Assembly: GCF_011601315.1 (NCBI RefSeq)
Contig: NZ_JAAORA010000005.1
Span: 104,771-168,770, forward strand
DNA length: 64,000 nucleotides
Reading direction: 5' to 3'
DNA from: Candidatus Chlorobium masyuteum
Lineage (GTDB): Bacteria; Bacteroidota; Chlorobiia; Chlorobiales; Chlorobiaceae
Positions 18,515 to 27,401 of this stretch are shown here, piece by piece (position 1 is the stretch's first letter; every line of letters starts with the position of its first letter). Below the pieces are notes generated by a model, which was not told the DNA's origin, searched no databases, and was given only the letters and a program-made list of their open reading frames with translations. Position numbers and translations under genes: made by a program.

Positions 18515-19501
18515 ATGACCGATACCTATCATATGTTTGCGAGTGATGAACCGCCCGAAATTCAGGTTCACTCCCACGATCGCTATCACGCAGTTTTGAA
18601 GGCATGTGCTGTTTTACCTCCCATTTTAACTGCCATTGTACATCCGGTTGATGAGTTTGTGCTCGCCTCTCTTGTCAATGCAGCGAAGGAAAATCTTATT
18701 ACCCCTCTTTTGATAGGCCCTGCTGCGCGCATCCGGGACGTTGCCGAAAGAGCAGCGCTTGATATTTCTTCATGGGATATTATTGATGTCAAACACAGTC
18801 ATGCCGCTGCCGAAAAGGCGGTTGAGCTGGCCGGAGCAGGCAGTGTTGAGGCCATCATGAAAGGCTCGCTGCACACTGAAGAGCTGCTCTCCCCGGTTGT
18901 GGCATCTGCTTCAGGTCTGCGAACGGAAAGGCGCCTCTCTCACTCCTATGTGATGGATACGGCAGGCTATCACAAGTGGCTCATCATTACCGATGCAGTC
19001 GTCAATATTGCACCCGATCTTTCTGTCAAGGCCGATATCTGCCGGAATGCTGCTGACGTCTGGCGTGCCTTGAGTGATGAATCCCGTCTGCCGAAAATCG
19101 CAGTACTTGCTGCCGTTGAGCTTGTTAATCCAAAAATGCAGGCGACGCTTGATGCTGCGGCACTCTCTAAAATGGCTGAACGCGCTCAAATTACCGGATG
19201 CATTATCGATGGGCCGCTTGGTTTTGACAATGCCATCAGCAGAAGTGCTGCCGAAAAAAAAGGAATTGTTTCAGCTGTTGCCGGAGACCCGGATATTCTA
19301 CTCGCTCCGGATATTGAGGCTGCCAACATCCTTGCAAAGCAGTTGACCTTCATCAATCGAGCAGATGCGGCAGGGATTGTCATGGGTGGGCGAGTGCCGA
19401 TCATCCTTGCCAGCAGAGCTGACGGTCAGCGAACCCGGATACTCTCCTGCGCGCTTGCTGTTTTGGTGCTTGAGGCTCGTCGTAGCGGGCGAATAAAATG
19501 A
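18515..19501 (+). CDS. Phosphate acetyl/butyryltransferase-family phosphotransacylase
   Basis: A 328-residue protein of the Pta/Ptb fold that swaps CoA and phosphate on short acyl groups. Visible signatures are VEAIMKGSLHTEELLSPVV, the RLSHSYVMD segment and the late block NILAKQLTFINRADAAGIVMG. The size matches stand-alone Ptb-like enzymes, and the N-terminal MaoC domain found in some relatives is absent. TTG at 18512 precedes the chosen ATG directly. The acetate kinase gene follows 40 bases downstream, so together they would turn acyl-CoA into acid plus ATP. The acyl chain preferred is not known. Confidence 0.88.
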   Translation: MTDTYHMFASDEPPEIQVHSHDRYHAVLKACAVLPPILTAIVHPVDEFVLASLVNAAKENLITPLLIGPAARIRDVAERAALDISSWDIIDVKHSHAAAEKAVELAGAGSVEAIMKGSLHTEELLSPVVASASGLRTERRLSHSYVMDTAGYHKWLIITDAVVNIAPDLSVKADICRNAADVWRALSDESRLPKIAVLAAVELVNPKMQATLDAAALSKMAERAQITGCIIDGPLGFDNAISRSAAEKKGIVSAVAGDPDILLAPDIEAANILAKQLTFINRADAAGIVMGGRVPIILASRADGQRTRILSCALAVLVLEARRSGRIK

Positions 19502-19540
19502 GTACGGGCGGCCATTACCGAATTTATTGCCAGGAGCGTT

Positions 19541-20749
19541 ATGCCTCCCGATAAAAAAATCCTGACATTCAACACCGGTTCGTCCAGCATCAAGTTTGCC
19601 CTCTATATGATCGGTAAAGAGGAGCAGCTTGTTTTTTCCGGTTCACTGACCAAAATCGGTCAGCCTGAGGGCCGCTGCCTGGTTAACGACCGGGAGGGAA
19701 AGATACTCGCAAATGAGCGAATTGTTGTGCCGGACCATGCTGCGGCATGCCGCTATCTTTTCTCATGGTTGGAGTCGGAGTTTGCGGATCGCAAACCCGA
19801 TGCGGTTGGCCATCGGATGGTTCACGGCGGCCCTTTGTACTTTACGCCACAGCCTGTGACCCCGGAACTTCTCACATCTCTTGATGCTCTGAGTCCTTAT
19901 GCTCCGCAGCATCTTCCACCTGCACTCGATGCGCTCAGGTGTGCGGTGAAGCTTTTTCCCGCCGCCTTTCAGGTAACCTGCTTTGATACCTCGTTTCATT
20001 CAGCCATGCCACCGATTGCAAAGCTCTATGCACTTCCTGAATCCATACGGAATCGAGGGGTTCAGCGCTACGGGTTTCATGGACTCTCCTACGAATACAT
20101 CCTTGGAGAGCTTGTGCGGCTTGAAGGGCCAACGATCATGAAGGAGAGGATTATTATTGCCCATCTTGGTCATGGAGCAAGCATGGCGGCAGTAAAGGAG
20201 GGCAGGAGTATTGAGACAACAATGGGATTTTCTCCGGCAGGCGGACTTGTGATGAGTACTCGTACCGGTGATCTCGATCCCGGTGTGATTTTGTTTCTGC
20301 TCGAAGAGGGAGTGTTGAGTCCGCAAGAGATCAAAGTGATGGTTACCAGGCGCTCTGGACTGCTTGGCGTTTCAGCTCGATCAGGCGATATGCGTGAACT
20401 GCTTGCGGCTGAGCAGAGTGATTCGTCAGCACGTGATGCTGTTGAGCTATTCTGTTACCAGGCGCGTAAATATATCGGAGCACTCTCTGTTGTACTTGGA
20501 GGGCTCGACAGAGTGGTGTTCAGCGGCGGTATAGGGGAGAACTCCACTGAAATCAGGTATCGCCTCTGCCAGGGGCTGGAGTTTCTCGGCATCAGGGTTG
20601 ATGGGCGTAAAAACAGGAACAATAAAGCCGACCTGACAGATGAAAACGGAACGGTTAAGATAAGCGTCATCAAAACCAATGAGGAGCTGATGATTGCCCG
20701 CCATACCATGACGCTGCTGCGAGCGATGCGGCCTGAACAACGGGGGTGA
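19541..20749 (+). CDS. ackA: Acetate/propionate-type kinase
   Basis: A 402-residue member of the acetate kinase (ASKHA) family: ADP plus acyl phosphate gives ATP plus acid. Motifs are ILTFNTGSSSIKFALY at the N-terminus, VGHRMVHGG, FDTSFH, YGFHGLSYEY, GFSPAGGLVMSTRTGDLDPG, RRSGLLGVSA and FSGGIGENS. The phosphate-loop reads HLGHGAS where HLGNGAS is commonest, a mild variation. It follows the phosphotransacylase gene in the same direction and is convergent with the ferredoxin oxidoreductase genes. Confidence 0.92.
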   Translation: MPPDKKILTFNTGSSSIKFALYMIGKEEQLVFSGSLTKIGQPEGRCLVNDREGKILANERIVVPDHAAACRYLFSWLESEFADRKPDAVGHRMVHGGPLYFTPQPVTPELLTSLDALSPYAPQHLPPALDALRCAVKLFPAAFQVTCFDTSFHSAMPPIAKLYALPESIRNRGVQRYGFHGLSYEYILGELVRLEGPTIMKERIIIAHLGHGASMAAVKEGRSIETTMGFSPAGGLVMSTRTGDLDPGVILFLLEEGVLSPQEIKVMVTRRSGLLGVSARSGDMRELLAAEQSDSSARDAVELFCYQARKYIGALSVVLGGLDRVVFSGGIGENSTEIRYRLCQGLEFLGIRVDGRKNRNNKADLTDENGTVKISVIKTNEELMIARHTMTLLRAMRPEQRG

Positions 20750-20812
20750 ATGCGCCCTCTTTTTGAACGGGCGCGGGTGATTCCGGCGTTTACTGCGGCA
20801 TGCAGCTGCTCT

Positions 20813-21688
20813 TCAGCGGTAGGTATCAATCAGGTTTTGAAATGCCTTCTCATCCGGTGGTTTCTGCTTGTAGAGCGGGGTTTTGCCAACGCCGATAAGA
20901 TCTTCGTAAAGTTCCCGCCCTTCACTCCGGAAGAACACTCCCAGCGGAAGTTTGCCCGTCGCGGTTGCCAGCCCGAAGGCGGCAGCACGATCTGTGGCGT
21001 CGTGACTCTCCGGCAGGTAGACGGTATTCTCCTTGAACCACTGGTAGGTGTTCACTTTATTGAAGACAACGCAGGGCTGGAAAACGTCAACGAGAGAAAA
21101 TCCCCTGAAAGAGATTGCCTGCATGATCAACTTTTTGGTCTCTTCAACATCTCCGGCATAAGCCCGGGCAATGAACGGTGCGTTGAGTGCCAGCGCCACA
21201 GCAAGGGGGTTGAAGGGCTCAAGCATGACACCCTCAACCTGAACCGGAGTTGTCATTCCCCGCTGCGAAGTCGGAGAGGCCTGGCCCTTGGTGAGACCGT
21301 AGACCATGTTGTTGTGGACAATGACGGTGATATCCATGTTTCTGCGTATGGCGTGGATGAAATGGTTCCCCCCCTCTCCATACATATCGCCATCACCCGA
21401 CTCCACTACTACGACAAGGTTCCTGTTCGACAGCTTTATGCCAAGGGCAGCGGGAAGTGCGCGACCATGCAGACCGTTGAACATATGAGCATTGAGATAC
21501 TGAGGTGCTTTGGCTGCCTGGCCAATCCCTGAGACCATCACAAGATTTTTCCGGTCAACGGCGAGCTCATGCAGGGCCATCTTCACGGCACTCTGCAGCA
21601 TGTAGTTTCCGCACCCCGGACACCATGCGACATCAGTAGTCAGGGGCATATCGAAGCGGGTCGGTGTTTTAGTCATGATCGGGTTCAT
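20813..21688 (-). CDS. 2-oxoacid:ferredoxin oxidoreductase, beta subunit
   Basis: The thiamine-diphosphate subunit (291 residues) of an enzyme that oxidises a 2-oxoacid plus CoA to acyl-CoA, CO2 and reduced ferredoxin, or the reverse. WCPGCGNYM near residue 22 supplies two iron-sulfur Cys. The ThDP motif is GDGDMYGEGGNHF, continuing to VIVHNN near residue 125. The substrate (pyruvate, oxoglutarate or branched chain) cannot be read safely. The start lies two bases after the alpha-gene stop; an internal ATG at 21676 is possible. Confidence 0.92.
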   Translation of the reverse strand: MNPIMTKTPTRFDMPLTTDVAWCPGCGNYMLQSAVKMALHELAVDRKNLVMVSGIGQAAKAPQYLNAHMFNGLHGRALPAALGIKLSNRNLVVVVESGDGDMYGEGGNHFIHAIRRNMDITVIVHNNMVYGLTKGQASPTSQRGMTTPVQVEGVMLEPFNPLAVALALNAPFIARAYAGDVEETKKLIMQAISFRGFSLVDVFQPCVVFNKVNTYQWFKENTVYLPESHDATDRAAAFGLATATGKLPLGVFFRSEGRELYEDLIGVGKTPLYKQKPPDEKAFQNLIDTYR

Positions 21689-21690
21689 TT

Positions 21691-23397
21691 TTACTCTATT
21701 AAGGCTTTTATCGCTTCTGCAACCTCTTCCACACTGAATGGCTGGCCCGTGGCTTTAACGATCCGGTGCGAAATGGTTCTGCCTGTATGAAGTGAGAGAA
21801 GATCGGCAAACTGTCCGGTAGCATTGTTTTCCATGACCACGAGTTTTCTCTTTTCAAGCAGTGGTTTTATCTCCGGATTGAGCGGGTAGGGCTGAGCAAA
21901 GTGGAGCCCCGCAAGCTTTTTGTTCCCGATCAGAGCAAGTGCCTCTTCAAGCACACCCCGGTTTGAACCCCAGGCTATCACCACGGTTGATGCCTCGCTG
22001 AGGCTGCCGATAATGGTGGGCATCAGTGCTGCGTCAGAGAGCGCTTTTTTTCGTTTCAGCCGCTTTTCAACCATGCTCTGCCTCATTTCAAAGCTCTCCG
22101 TAATGAGGCCGCTTTCATCATGTTCATCGGAGTCAACGCGAACCAGACCATCGCCATACCCCGGAACACCGCGTGGACTCAGACCGTCATCAGTGAAAGC
22201 AAAACGCTGGTAACCAGCTTTGGTTTTTATGATTGAACTTTCGAACGGAAGCCTTTTAATGTACTTGCGCTCAATGGTGGTGATGGCATCGAGCAGGAAC
22301 TGATCGGTGAGCACAAACACGGGAATCTGGAAGCGGTTGGCAAGCCTGAATGCATGTTGCATCGATTCAATGAGCTCTTCGAGCGTGCCGGGCGCAAGGA
22401 TGGCCCTTGCGAAATCACCGTGGCCGGCATGCAGTGCAAGGTTGAGGTCACCCTGTTCCGTGCGGGTAGGCAGACCTGTTGCCGGTCCGGGCCGCTGGCC
22501 GATATGAATAACAATTGGTGTTTCGAGCATGCCTGCCAGGCTCACTCCTTCCTGCATCAGGTCAAACCCGCCCCCTGAGGTAGAGACAACAGCTCGTGCG
22601 CCGCCATAGGAGGCTCCAATCCCGGCATTGATTGCAGCAATTTCATCCTCCGCCTGATCAACTACGATGCCGAATGTTTTCGATTTAGCCGCAAGAAACG
22701 TGAGCAGTCCGGTTCCGGGAGACATCGGGTAGGAGCTTATAAAATTGCAGCCGGAAGCGATTGCGCCGATGCCGAGCGCCGTATTGCCGTCCATAAGCAG
22801 GCGCCCGGAACTTCCGGATGCTGCCGGCGAAGGAAGGAGAATCGCTTTGTCAGCAGCGGTCCGGCGTCCGAAATCGTAACCGAGCTTTGCCGCAATTCGG
22901 TTTTTCGAAACGGTATCTTCTCCCTTTGCGGCAAACTGTTCACCGAGGTAATCGGTAAAGCGTTCAATCGGGAGGCCGATAATGCCGGAGACGATTCCTG
23001 CCGCTACCGTATTTGAATAAACAGGGCTGCCGGTTTCAACGGCAAACTTCCTGAAGGGGGTATCGATGTAGTGCTCATCCCATCTTTCAGCGAACTGCGT
23101 TTTTTCAGCAAATAGCAGTGTCCCGCTCCTGATGCGGCTTTTCAGGTGTTCTACAGCGAGCGGGGAGAGGGCAAAAAGCATATCGATGCGTTCCAGATAG
23201 GCGCCTCGTTTTTTGTCTGTAATCCTGATTTCCGTGGTATTGCACCCCCCGCGGATTCGCGACATGTACTCTGTGCAGGAGAATACGCAGTAGCCACTTT
23301 TATGAAGAATCCGGAGCAGCGTTTCCGTAACGGTCTGAAGACCTTGTCCGGCCTCTCCGGCAAAGACCATGGAGATATCGTGCAGATAGTGGTGCAT
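21691..23397 (-). CDS. 2-oxoacid:ferredoxin oxidoreductase, fused gamma-alpha subunit
   Basis: 568 residues. The N-terminal third is the gamma domain (MVFAGEAGQGLQTVTETLL, YMSRIRGGCNTTEIRI). The rest is the alpha domain, with DGNTALGIGAIASGC, FISSYPMSPGTG, QAEDEIAAINAGIGASYGGA and STSGGGFDLMQEG, which binds the pyrimidine side of ThDP and CoA. This gamma-alpha fusion is the KorA-type layout. The frame is open to 23454, but MHHYLHDISMVFAGE fits the family start. It is probably co-transcribed with the beta gene. Confidence 0.92.
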   Translation of the reverse strand: MHHYLHDISMVFAGEAGQGLQTVTETLLRILHKSGYCVFSCTEYMSRIRGGCNTTEIRITDKKRGAYLERIDMLFALSPLAVEHLKSRIRSGTLLFAEKTQFAERWDEHYIDTPFRKFAVETGSPVYSNTVAAGIVSGIIGLPIERFTDYLGEQFAAKGEDTVSKNRIAAKLGYDFGRRTAADKAILLPSPAASGSSGRLLMDGNTALGIGAIASGCNFISSYPMSPGTGLLTFLAAKSKTFGIVVDQAEDEIAAINAGIGASYGGARAVVSTSGGGFDLMQEGVSLAGMLETPIVIHIGQRPGPATGLPTRTEQGDLNLALHAGHGDFARAILAPGTLEELIESMQHAFRLANRFQIPVFVLTDQFLLDAITTIERKYIKRLPFESSIIKTKAGYQRFAFTDDGLSPRGVPGYGDGLVRVDSDEHDESGLITESFEMRQSMVEKRLKRKKALSDAALMPTIIGSLSEASTVVIAWGSNRGVLEEALALIGNKKLAGLHFAQPYPLNPEIKPLLEKRKLVVMENNATGQFADLLSLHTGRTISHRIVKATGQPFSVEEVAEAIKALIE

Positions 23398-23646
23398 GGG
23401 AAGTTGTTTACATTTGACGGACACTCTACATATAACCATCAATCTGCCCAACAAGTGCCGACGGGCCGGGAGATATCATCTGAATTGCAAGAATGATGGT
23501 CTCGTGTTATCAGCGGGCACTCTCTCTCTCTCTGCTGCCTTTGCGAGGTTTGTTCCGTTACGCAGAGTTCTTCTCGATCTGAGGAATCAATGAGGGCTCT
23601 TTCTTGTTGTTATAAACATTCGATTATCATATAAGGAGCGGAATCT

Positions 23647-24429
23647 ATGCGTGTGGTTATGCCGGCTGTTTTTTTCGGACATGGAAGCCCGATGAATGCA
23701 TTGCAATCAAACAGATACACCCAAAGCTGGCGTCGTTTTGGTCGCTCAATAGCCCGTCCGGAGGCAATCCTTGCCATATCGGCACACTGGTATCTTCCGG
23801 GCAGTGCGGTGACCGCCGGTCGGTATCCCGAAACGATCCATGATTTCGGCGGCTTTCCACCTGAACTTTACAGCGTAACCTACCCTGCTCCGGGAAGTCC
23901 AGAACTTGCCCGGAGGGTTCAGGAGCTTCTTCGGCCCCTTGAGGTGCGTTCTGATGAGCGGCGAGGGCTGGATCATGGAACATGGTCCGTGCTTGCTCAT
24001 CTTTTTCCCGATGCAGATATTCCGGTTGTGCAGCTCAGTATCGACAGTACCATGAGCCCGGAGTTTCATTATGAGACCGGGCGGAGGCTACAGCCGCTGC
24101 GCGAAGAGGGGGTTCTCGTTCTCGGCAGCGGCAATCTTGTGCATAACCTTGCAGCATATGCCTGGGACAATATTGCAGAGCCGCCGTTTGACTGGGCTGC
24201 CAGGTTTGAGCATAAAGCACGCAAACTCATCATTGAAGGTCGGGGGCGTGAGCTTGTTGATTACCGGGATATGGGTGAGGATGCCCGGCTTTCGGTTCCG
24301 ACTCCTGAACACTTTTTGCCGCTGCTTTATATACTGGCTTTGCAGAGAGAGGATGAACCGCTCAGCTTTCCGGTTGAGGGGATTGAGGGCGGATCGCTCT
24401 CCATGCTCTCGGTCTCTGTCGGCCGATAA
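23647..24429 (+). CDS. ygiD: 4,5-DOPA-extradiol-dioxygenase-like protein (YgiD family)
   Basis: A 260-residue class III extradiol dioxygenase fold. Metal-ligand His residues are seen in FFGHGSPMNA (near residue 12) and ISAHWYLPG (near 47), with LDHGTWSVLAHLFPDADIP and GSGNLVHNLA carrying catalytic His residues. The typical reaction opens catechol rings; the real substrate in a strict anaerobe is unclear, because O2 is needed by the known enzymes. A good ribosome site (AAGGAGCGG) precedes the ATG. The FMN reductase gene follows 39 bases downstream. Confidence 0.9.
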   Translation: MRVVMPAVFFGHGSPMNALQSNRYTQSWRRFGRSIARPEAILAISAHWYLPGSAVTAGRYPETIHDFGGFPPELYSVTYPAPGSPELARRVQELLRPLEVRSDERRGLDHGTWSVLAHLFPDADIPVVQLSIDSTMSPEFHYETGRRLQPLREEGVLVLGSGNLVHNLAAYAWDNIAEPPFDWAARFEHKARKLIIEGRGRELVDYRDMGEDARLSVPTPEHFLPLLYILALQREDEPLSFPVEGIEGGSLSMLSVSVGR

Positions 24430-24468
24430 GCGGATTGATTTCAGAACCGGATTGCCGGATAACGTAAA

Positions 24469-25038
24469 ATGAAGAGGACTATGAAGGAATACAAGATTGC
24501 GATGATTGTCGGAAGCCTCAGAAAGGACTCCTTCAACCGTCAGCTGGCCAGCGCGCTTGTCAGGCTTGCACCTCCGGAATTCACGTTCAGCGATGTCGGG
24601 ATCGGCGATCTGCCGCTCTACAATCAGGATGATGATAACCGGCAGGCGGAATCCGTTTTGCGATTGAAACGTGAAATTGCAAATGCCGACGGCCTTCTCT
24701 TTGTGACACCCGAGTACAACCGCTCAATTCCCGGTGTGCTTAAAAACGCCCTTGACCATGCTTCGCGGCCCCATGGGCAAAGTTCATGGTCAGGCAAGCC
24801 TGCCGGTATGATTGGCATCTCTCCCGGTACCTCAGGCACGGCAATGGCTCAGCAGCATCTGCGCAACATTCTGGTGGCTCTCGATGTGCCGACACTCGCC
24901 CAGCCGGAAGCGTTCATTCAGACTAAGGATGGACTCTTTGATGAAAAGGGCAATATCGGAGAGGGAAGCCGGCAGTTTCTGCAGAGTTGGATGGATCGGT
25001 ATGCAGCCTGGATAAAACTGCACCTGTCGCATTCATGA
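24469..25038 (+). CDS. NADPH-dependent FMN reductase (ChrR/YieF type)
   Basis: A 189-residue flavodoxin-fold reductase for quinones, azo compounds or metals. Motifs are the FMN phosphate loop IVGSLRKDSFNRQLA near residue 14, LLFVTPEYNRSIPGVLKNALDH near 76-97, and GISPGTSGT. A second ATG at 24481 has AGAGGA only four bases upstream; either start is possible. It follows the YgiD-like gene in the same direction, and both might act on aromatic or quinone compounds (inference). Confidence 0.9.
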   Translation: MKRTMKEYKIAMIVGSLRKDSFNRQLASALVRLAPPEFTFSDVGIGDLPLYNQDDDNRQAESVLRLKREIANADGLLFVTPEYNRSIPGVLKNALDHASRPHGQSSWSGKPAGMIGISPGTSGTAMAQQHLRNILVALDVPTLAQPEAFIQTKDGLFDEKGNIGEGSRQFLQSWMDRYAAWIKLHLSHS

Positions 25039-25144
25039 AAAAGGTTGCGTGCTTTTCGTTATCGAATGCGCTTGAAATAAGTGTAAATTACCCTTCAAGT
25101 CCGCAAGCTGCTCTTTTTTCTCTCAACCTAACCGTGCTCTGGTT

Positions 25145-26620
25145 ATGCATAGAAAATCAGCTCTCCTGATCATGCTCTGGATGTTTCTTCTCTCTGCAGC
25201 AACCCTGCATGCACGACCAAAAGATTCAGACTCATACAGCGCGACCAGGGCATACTATCAGAGGCTGATAGCTCCGGCAAAGCCCGATATTGCCGGACTT
25301 CGGCTCTTCTTTACCCTTATGCCGAAAGGGGGCGATATTCATCAGCACTTCACCGGATCACTCTACGCAGAGAACTATCTGGAGTGGATACAAAAAGAGG
25401 GATGCTGGATCAGCAAGAGTGACTATTCGGTTATAACGCCAAAGGATACCGACAGGCTGAAAGACACGGTTTCAGTGAAAAACCTGAGGAGCAACAGGGC
25501 TATGTGCAGTGACTTCTTCACGCACTGGTCTGACAAGGATTATGCCAATCACTATCATGATCAGCTTCCTCCGGACGCCCAGTTTTTCAATACCTTCATC
25601 TACTTTTCGAAAATTTTCAACAGTAACCGGAACTACTACCGGGAGGGGCTGCTGAAGCTCAAGGAACGGGCGAAAAATGAGAACGTTCAGTACCTCGAAA
25701 CCATGTTTGTCTCTCCAGGTTATCAGAAGCCCGATCCGGTGTTTGACGTTCGTGCCAGAAGCGGTGTGATCAATATTGATAACAAAGAGTTCCGGGCCCT
25801 GCTTGACGGCTTTTACACCGCAATCACTCAGGACACCCTGTTCTATGACAAGGTTCATCAGTATCGTGAACTCGTGGATTCAAGCAGCAAGGGTCTTGAT
25901 GACGAGAACTTTACGCTCCGCTTTCAGAGCTATGTTTCCCGGAATTCCGCCCCCTCGGTCTTCTTCTCCGGCCTCTCTACTGCATTTTATGAAGCCAATA
26001 AAAACAACGGGGTTGTCGGTGTCAACATTGTCAGTGCCGAGAACGATCCGGTTGCTCTCGGTGACTACCGGCTGCACATGCAGATGTTCCGGTACCTGAA
26101 AGAGAAGTATCCCCATATCAGAACCTCCATGCATGCCGGAGAGCTGGCATCAGGCATGGTACCGCCCGAAGAGATGAAATACCATATCGCAGAGGCTGTT
26201 TCGGTTGCCGGAGCCGCCAGGATTGGCCATGGAGTTGATATTGCCTATGAAACCGAAGCCCTCTCTACCCTGAAGCGGATGAAGGAGGCGCGGATTCCGG
26301 TCGAGATCAACCTTACCAGTAATGAGTTTATTCTCGGCGTAAAGGATGAAGCGCATCCGATCAGGATTTACACCGGCAGCGGTGTACCGGTGGTGATCTC
26401 CTCTGACGATCCCGGTGTTTCACGCAACTCTTTGACAGAGGAGTATGTGCTGCTTGCCAGCCGCTACCGCTACTCCTATGACGAGGTAAAGCGGTTTGCC
26501 GCAAACAGTATCAGCTACTCTTTCCTGAAACAGGATGAGAAGGAGAGGGGGCTGCAGCTCCTGCAGAAAAAATTTGCAGGATTTGAGGAGAAGATTGCCG
26601 ACTTTGCCCGCCGCAATTAA
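25145..26620 (+). CDS. Exported adenosine deaminase-family protein
   Basis: A 491-residue protein with a signal peptide (LLIMLWMFLLSAATLHA), so it probably acts in the periplasm. The adenosine/AMP deaminase zinc motifs are complete: HxH in GGDIHQHFTGS (near residue 61), MHAGELASG (near 330), RIGHGVDIAYE (near 358) and SSDDPGVS (near 420). The length and the insert between the first two motifs resemble the secreted ADGF-type or lipoprotein deaminases rather than the 330-residue cytosolic enzyme. It probably salvages external nucleosides. Confidence 0.88.
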   Translation: MHRKSALLIMLWMFLLSAATLHARPKDSDSYSATRAYYQRLIAPAKPDIAGLRLFFTLMPKGGDIHQHFTGSLYAENYLEWIQKEGCWISKSDYSVITPKDTDRLKDTVSVKNLRSNRAMCSDFFTHWSDKDYANHYHDQLPPDAQFFNTFIYFSKIFNSNRNYYREGLLKLKERAKNENVQYLETMFVSPGYQKPDPVFDVRARSGVINIDNKEFRALLDGFYTAITQDTLFYDKVHQYRELVDSSSKGLDDENFTLRFQSYVSRNSAPSVFFSGLSTAFYEANKNNGVVGVNIVSAENDPVALGDYRLHMQMFRYLKEKYPHIRTSMHAGELASGMVPPEEMKYHIAEAVSVAGAARIGHGVDIAYETEALSTLKRMKEARIPVEINLTSNEFILGVKDEAHPIRIYTGSGVPVVISSDDPGVSRNSLTEEYVLLASRYRYSYDEVKRFAANSISYSFLKQDEKERGLQLLQKKFAGFEEKIADFARRN

Positions 26621-26643
26621 AGGGGCTTTTAGCTCGTCAACTA

Positions 26644-26982
26644 TCAATTGCTGATAATTTCATTCAGCCCTTCGATAACCCGGATTAATTCCTCCGGCGA
26701 AAGGGTTCCTATTTTACTTCCGATTCTCTCCACAGACAAGGTTCTGATCTGGCTGATCTTGACCCATGATTTTTTAGGAAGTGCCGCTGACTCAACCGCC
26801 ATGGTGAGCGGAAATCCGGCTTTTTGCGGCTGACTTGTCAGAGCTACGGCGATAACGGTGCCTGATCGTTCGTTAAAGACGTTATGGCTGAGCACCAGAA
26901 CCGGCCGGAGGCCGGATTGTTCATTTCCCCGGGTTGGATTAAGCTCAGCCCATCGGATCTCACCTCTCAGTATTCCGGCCAT
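26644..26982 (-). CDS. mazF: MazF/PemK-family mRNA interferase toxin
   Basis: A 112-residue toxin with the MazF barrel: ILRGEIRWAELNPTRGNEQSG, GLRPVLVLSHNVFN, VIAVALTSQ and KSWVKISQIRTLSVERIG. Such enzymes cut mRNA at short motifs and stop growth. The conserved Arg and the Thr/Ser of LTSQ are present, so it looks active. It overlaps the antitoxin gene by 16 bases and is read from the same message. Confidence 0.93.
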   Translation of the reverse strand: MAGILRGEIRWAELNPTRGNEQSGLRPVLVLSHNVFNERSGTVIAVALTSQPQKAGFPLTMAVESAALPKKSWVKISQIRTLSVERIGSKIGTLSPEELIRVIEGLNEIISN

Positions 26983-27203
26983 TGTTCTGTCTCCAGACCT
27001 TCATCAGCCAGTTTTTTTTCTTCAACCGGGTCAAGTTTTGCGCACTCTTCAGCAAGCGCTCTTCGCTCAATGCGATCGATTTTTTCATAAATCGCCTGTT
27101 GTATCGCCTGGCTGCGATTTGCGAAAACACTTTTTTCTACAAGCCGGTCAATTTTGATTACTGCCTGAGCGTCTATGGTGACGGCAATCTTTGTTTTTCC
27201 CAT
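26967..27203 (-). CDS. CopG-like antitoxin of the MazF pair
   Basis: A 78-residue protein with a ribbon-helix-helix N-terminus (KIAVTIDAQAVIKIDRLVE, then NRSQAIQQAIYEKI) for DNA binding, and an acidic C-terminal tail (KLADEGLETEQWPEY) of the kind that wraps MazF. It is first in the operon, with a 16-base overlap with the toxin. It probably represses its own promoter, for which a candidate lies just upstream. Confidence 0.9.
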   Translation of the reverse strand: MGKTKIAVTIDAQAVIKIDRLVEKSVFANRSQAIQQAIYEKIDRIERRALAEECAKLDPVEEKKLADEGLETEQWPEY

Positions 27204-27236
27204 CGCTGCACTTTTTGAGTGATTATCATACCTTTA

Positions 27237-27265
27237 ATCATACTATTTTCCTGTTGCAAAAACAA
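27237..27265 (-). promoter_or_regulatory. Candidate promoter of the MazF operon with direct repeats
   Basis: On the minus strand TTGTTT (27260-27265) is 17 bases from TATGAT (27237-27242). The heptamer GTATGAT occurs twice 12 bases apart (27225-27231 and 27237-27243), a spacing suited to adjacent ribbon-helix-helix dimers. Based on sequence match only. Confidence 0.4.
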
Positions 27266-27401
27266 GAAGGGATAGTTAGCTCCGGGCGTTTAGCTGCGGG
27301 TGTAGCTCTGAATTTTTACTTATATTTCAATTATTGATCACTCTTCCGGGAGGGCTCAAAAAATGAGGAGAGGGTGAGCAACAACTGAAAACTTATCGGA
27401 T

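Noticed and set aside
20752..20774. Possible terminator after the acetate kinase gene
   Set aside because: Only a 6 bp stem (GCGCCC/GGGCGC) with no T-run after it.
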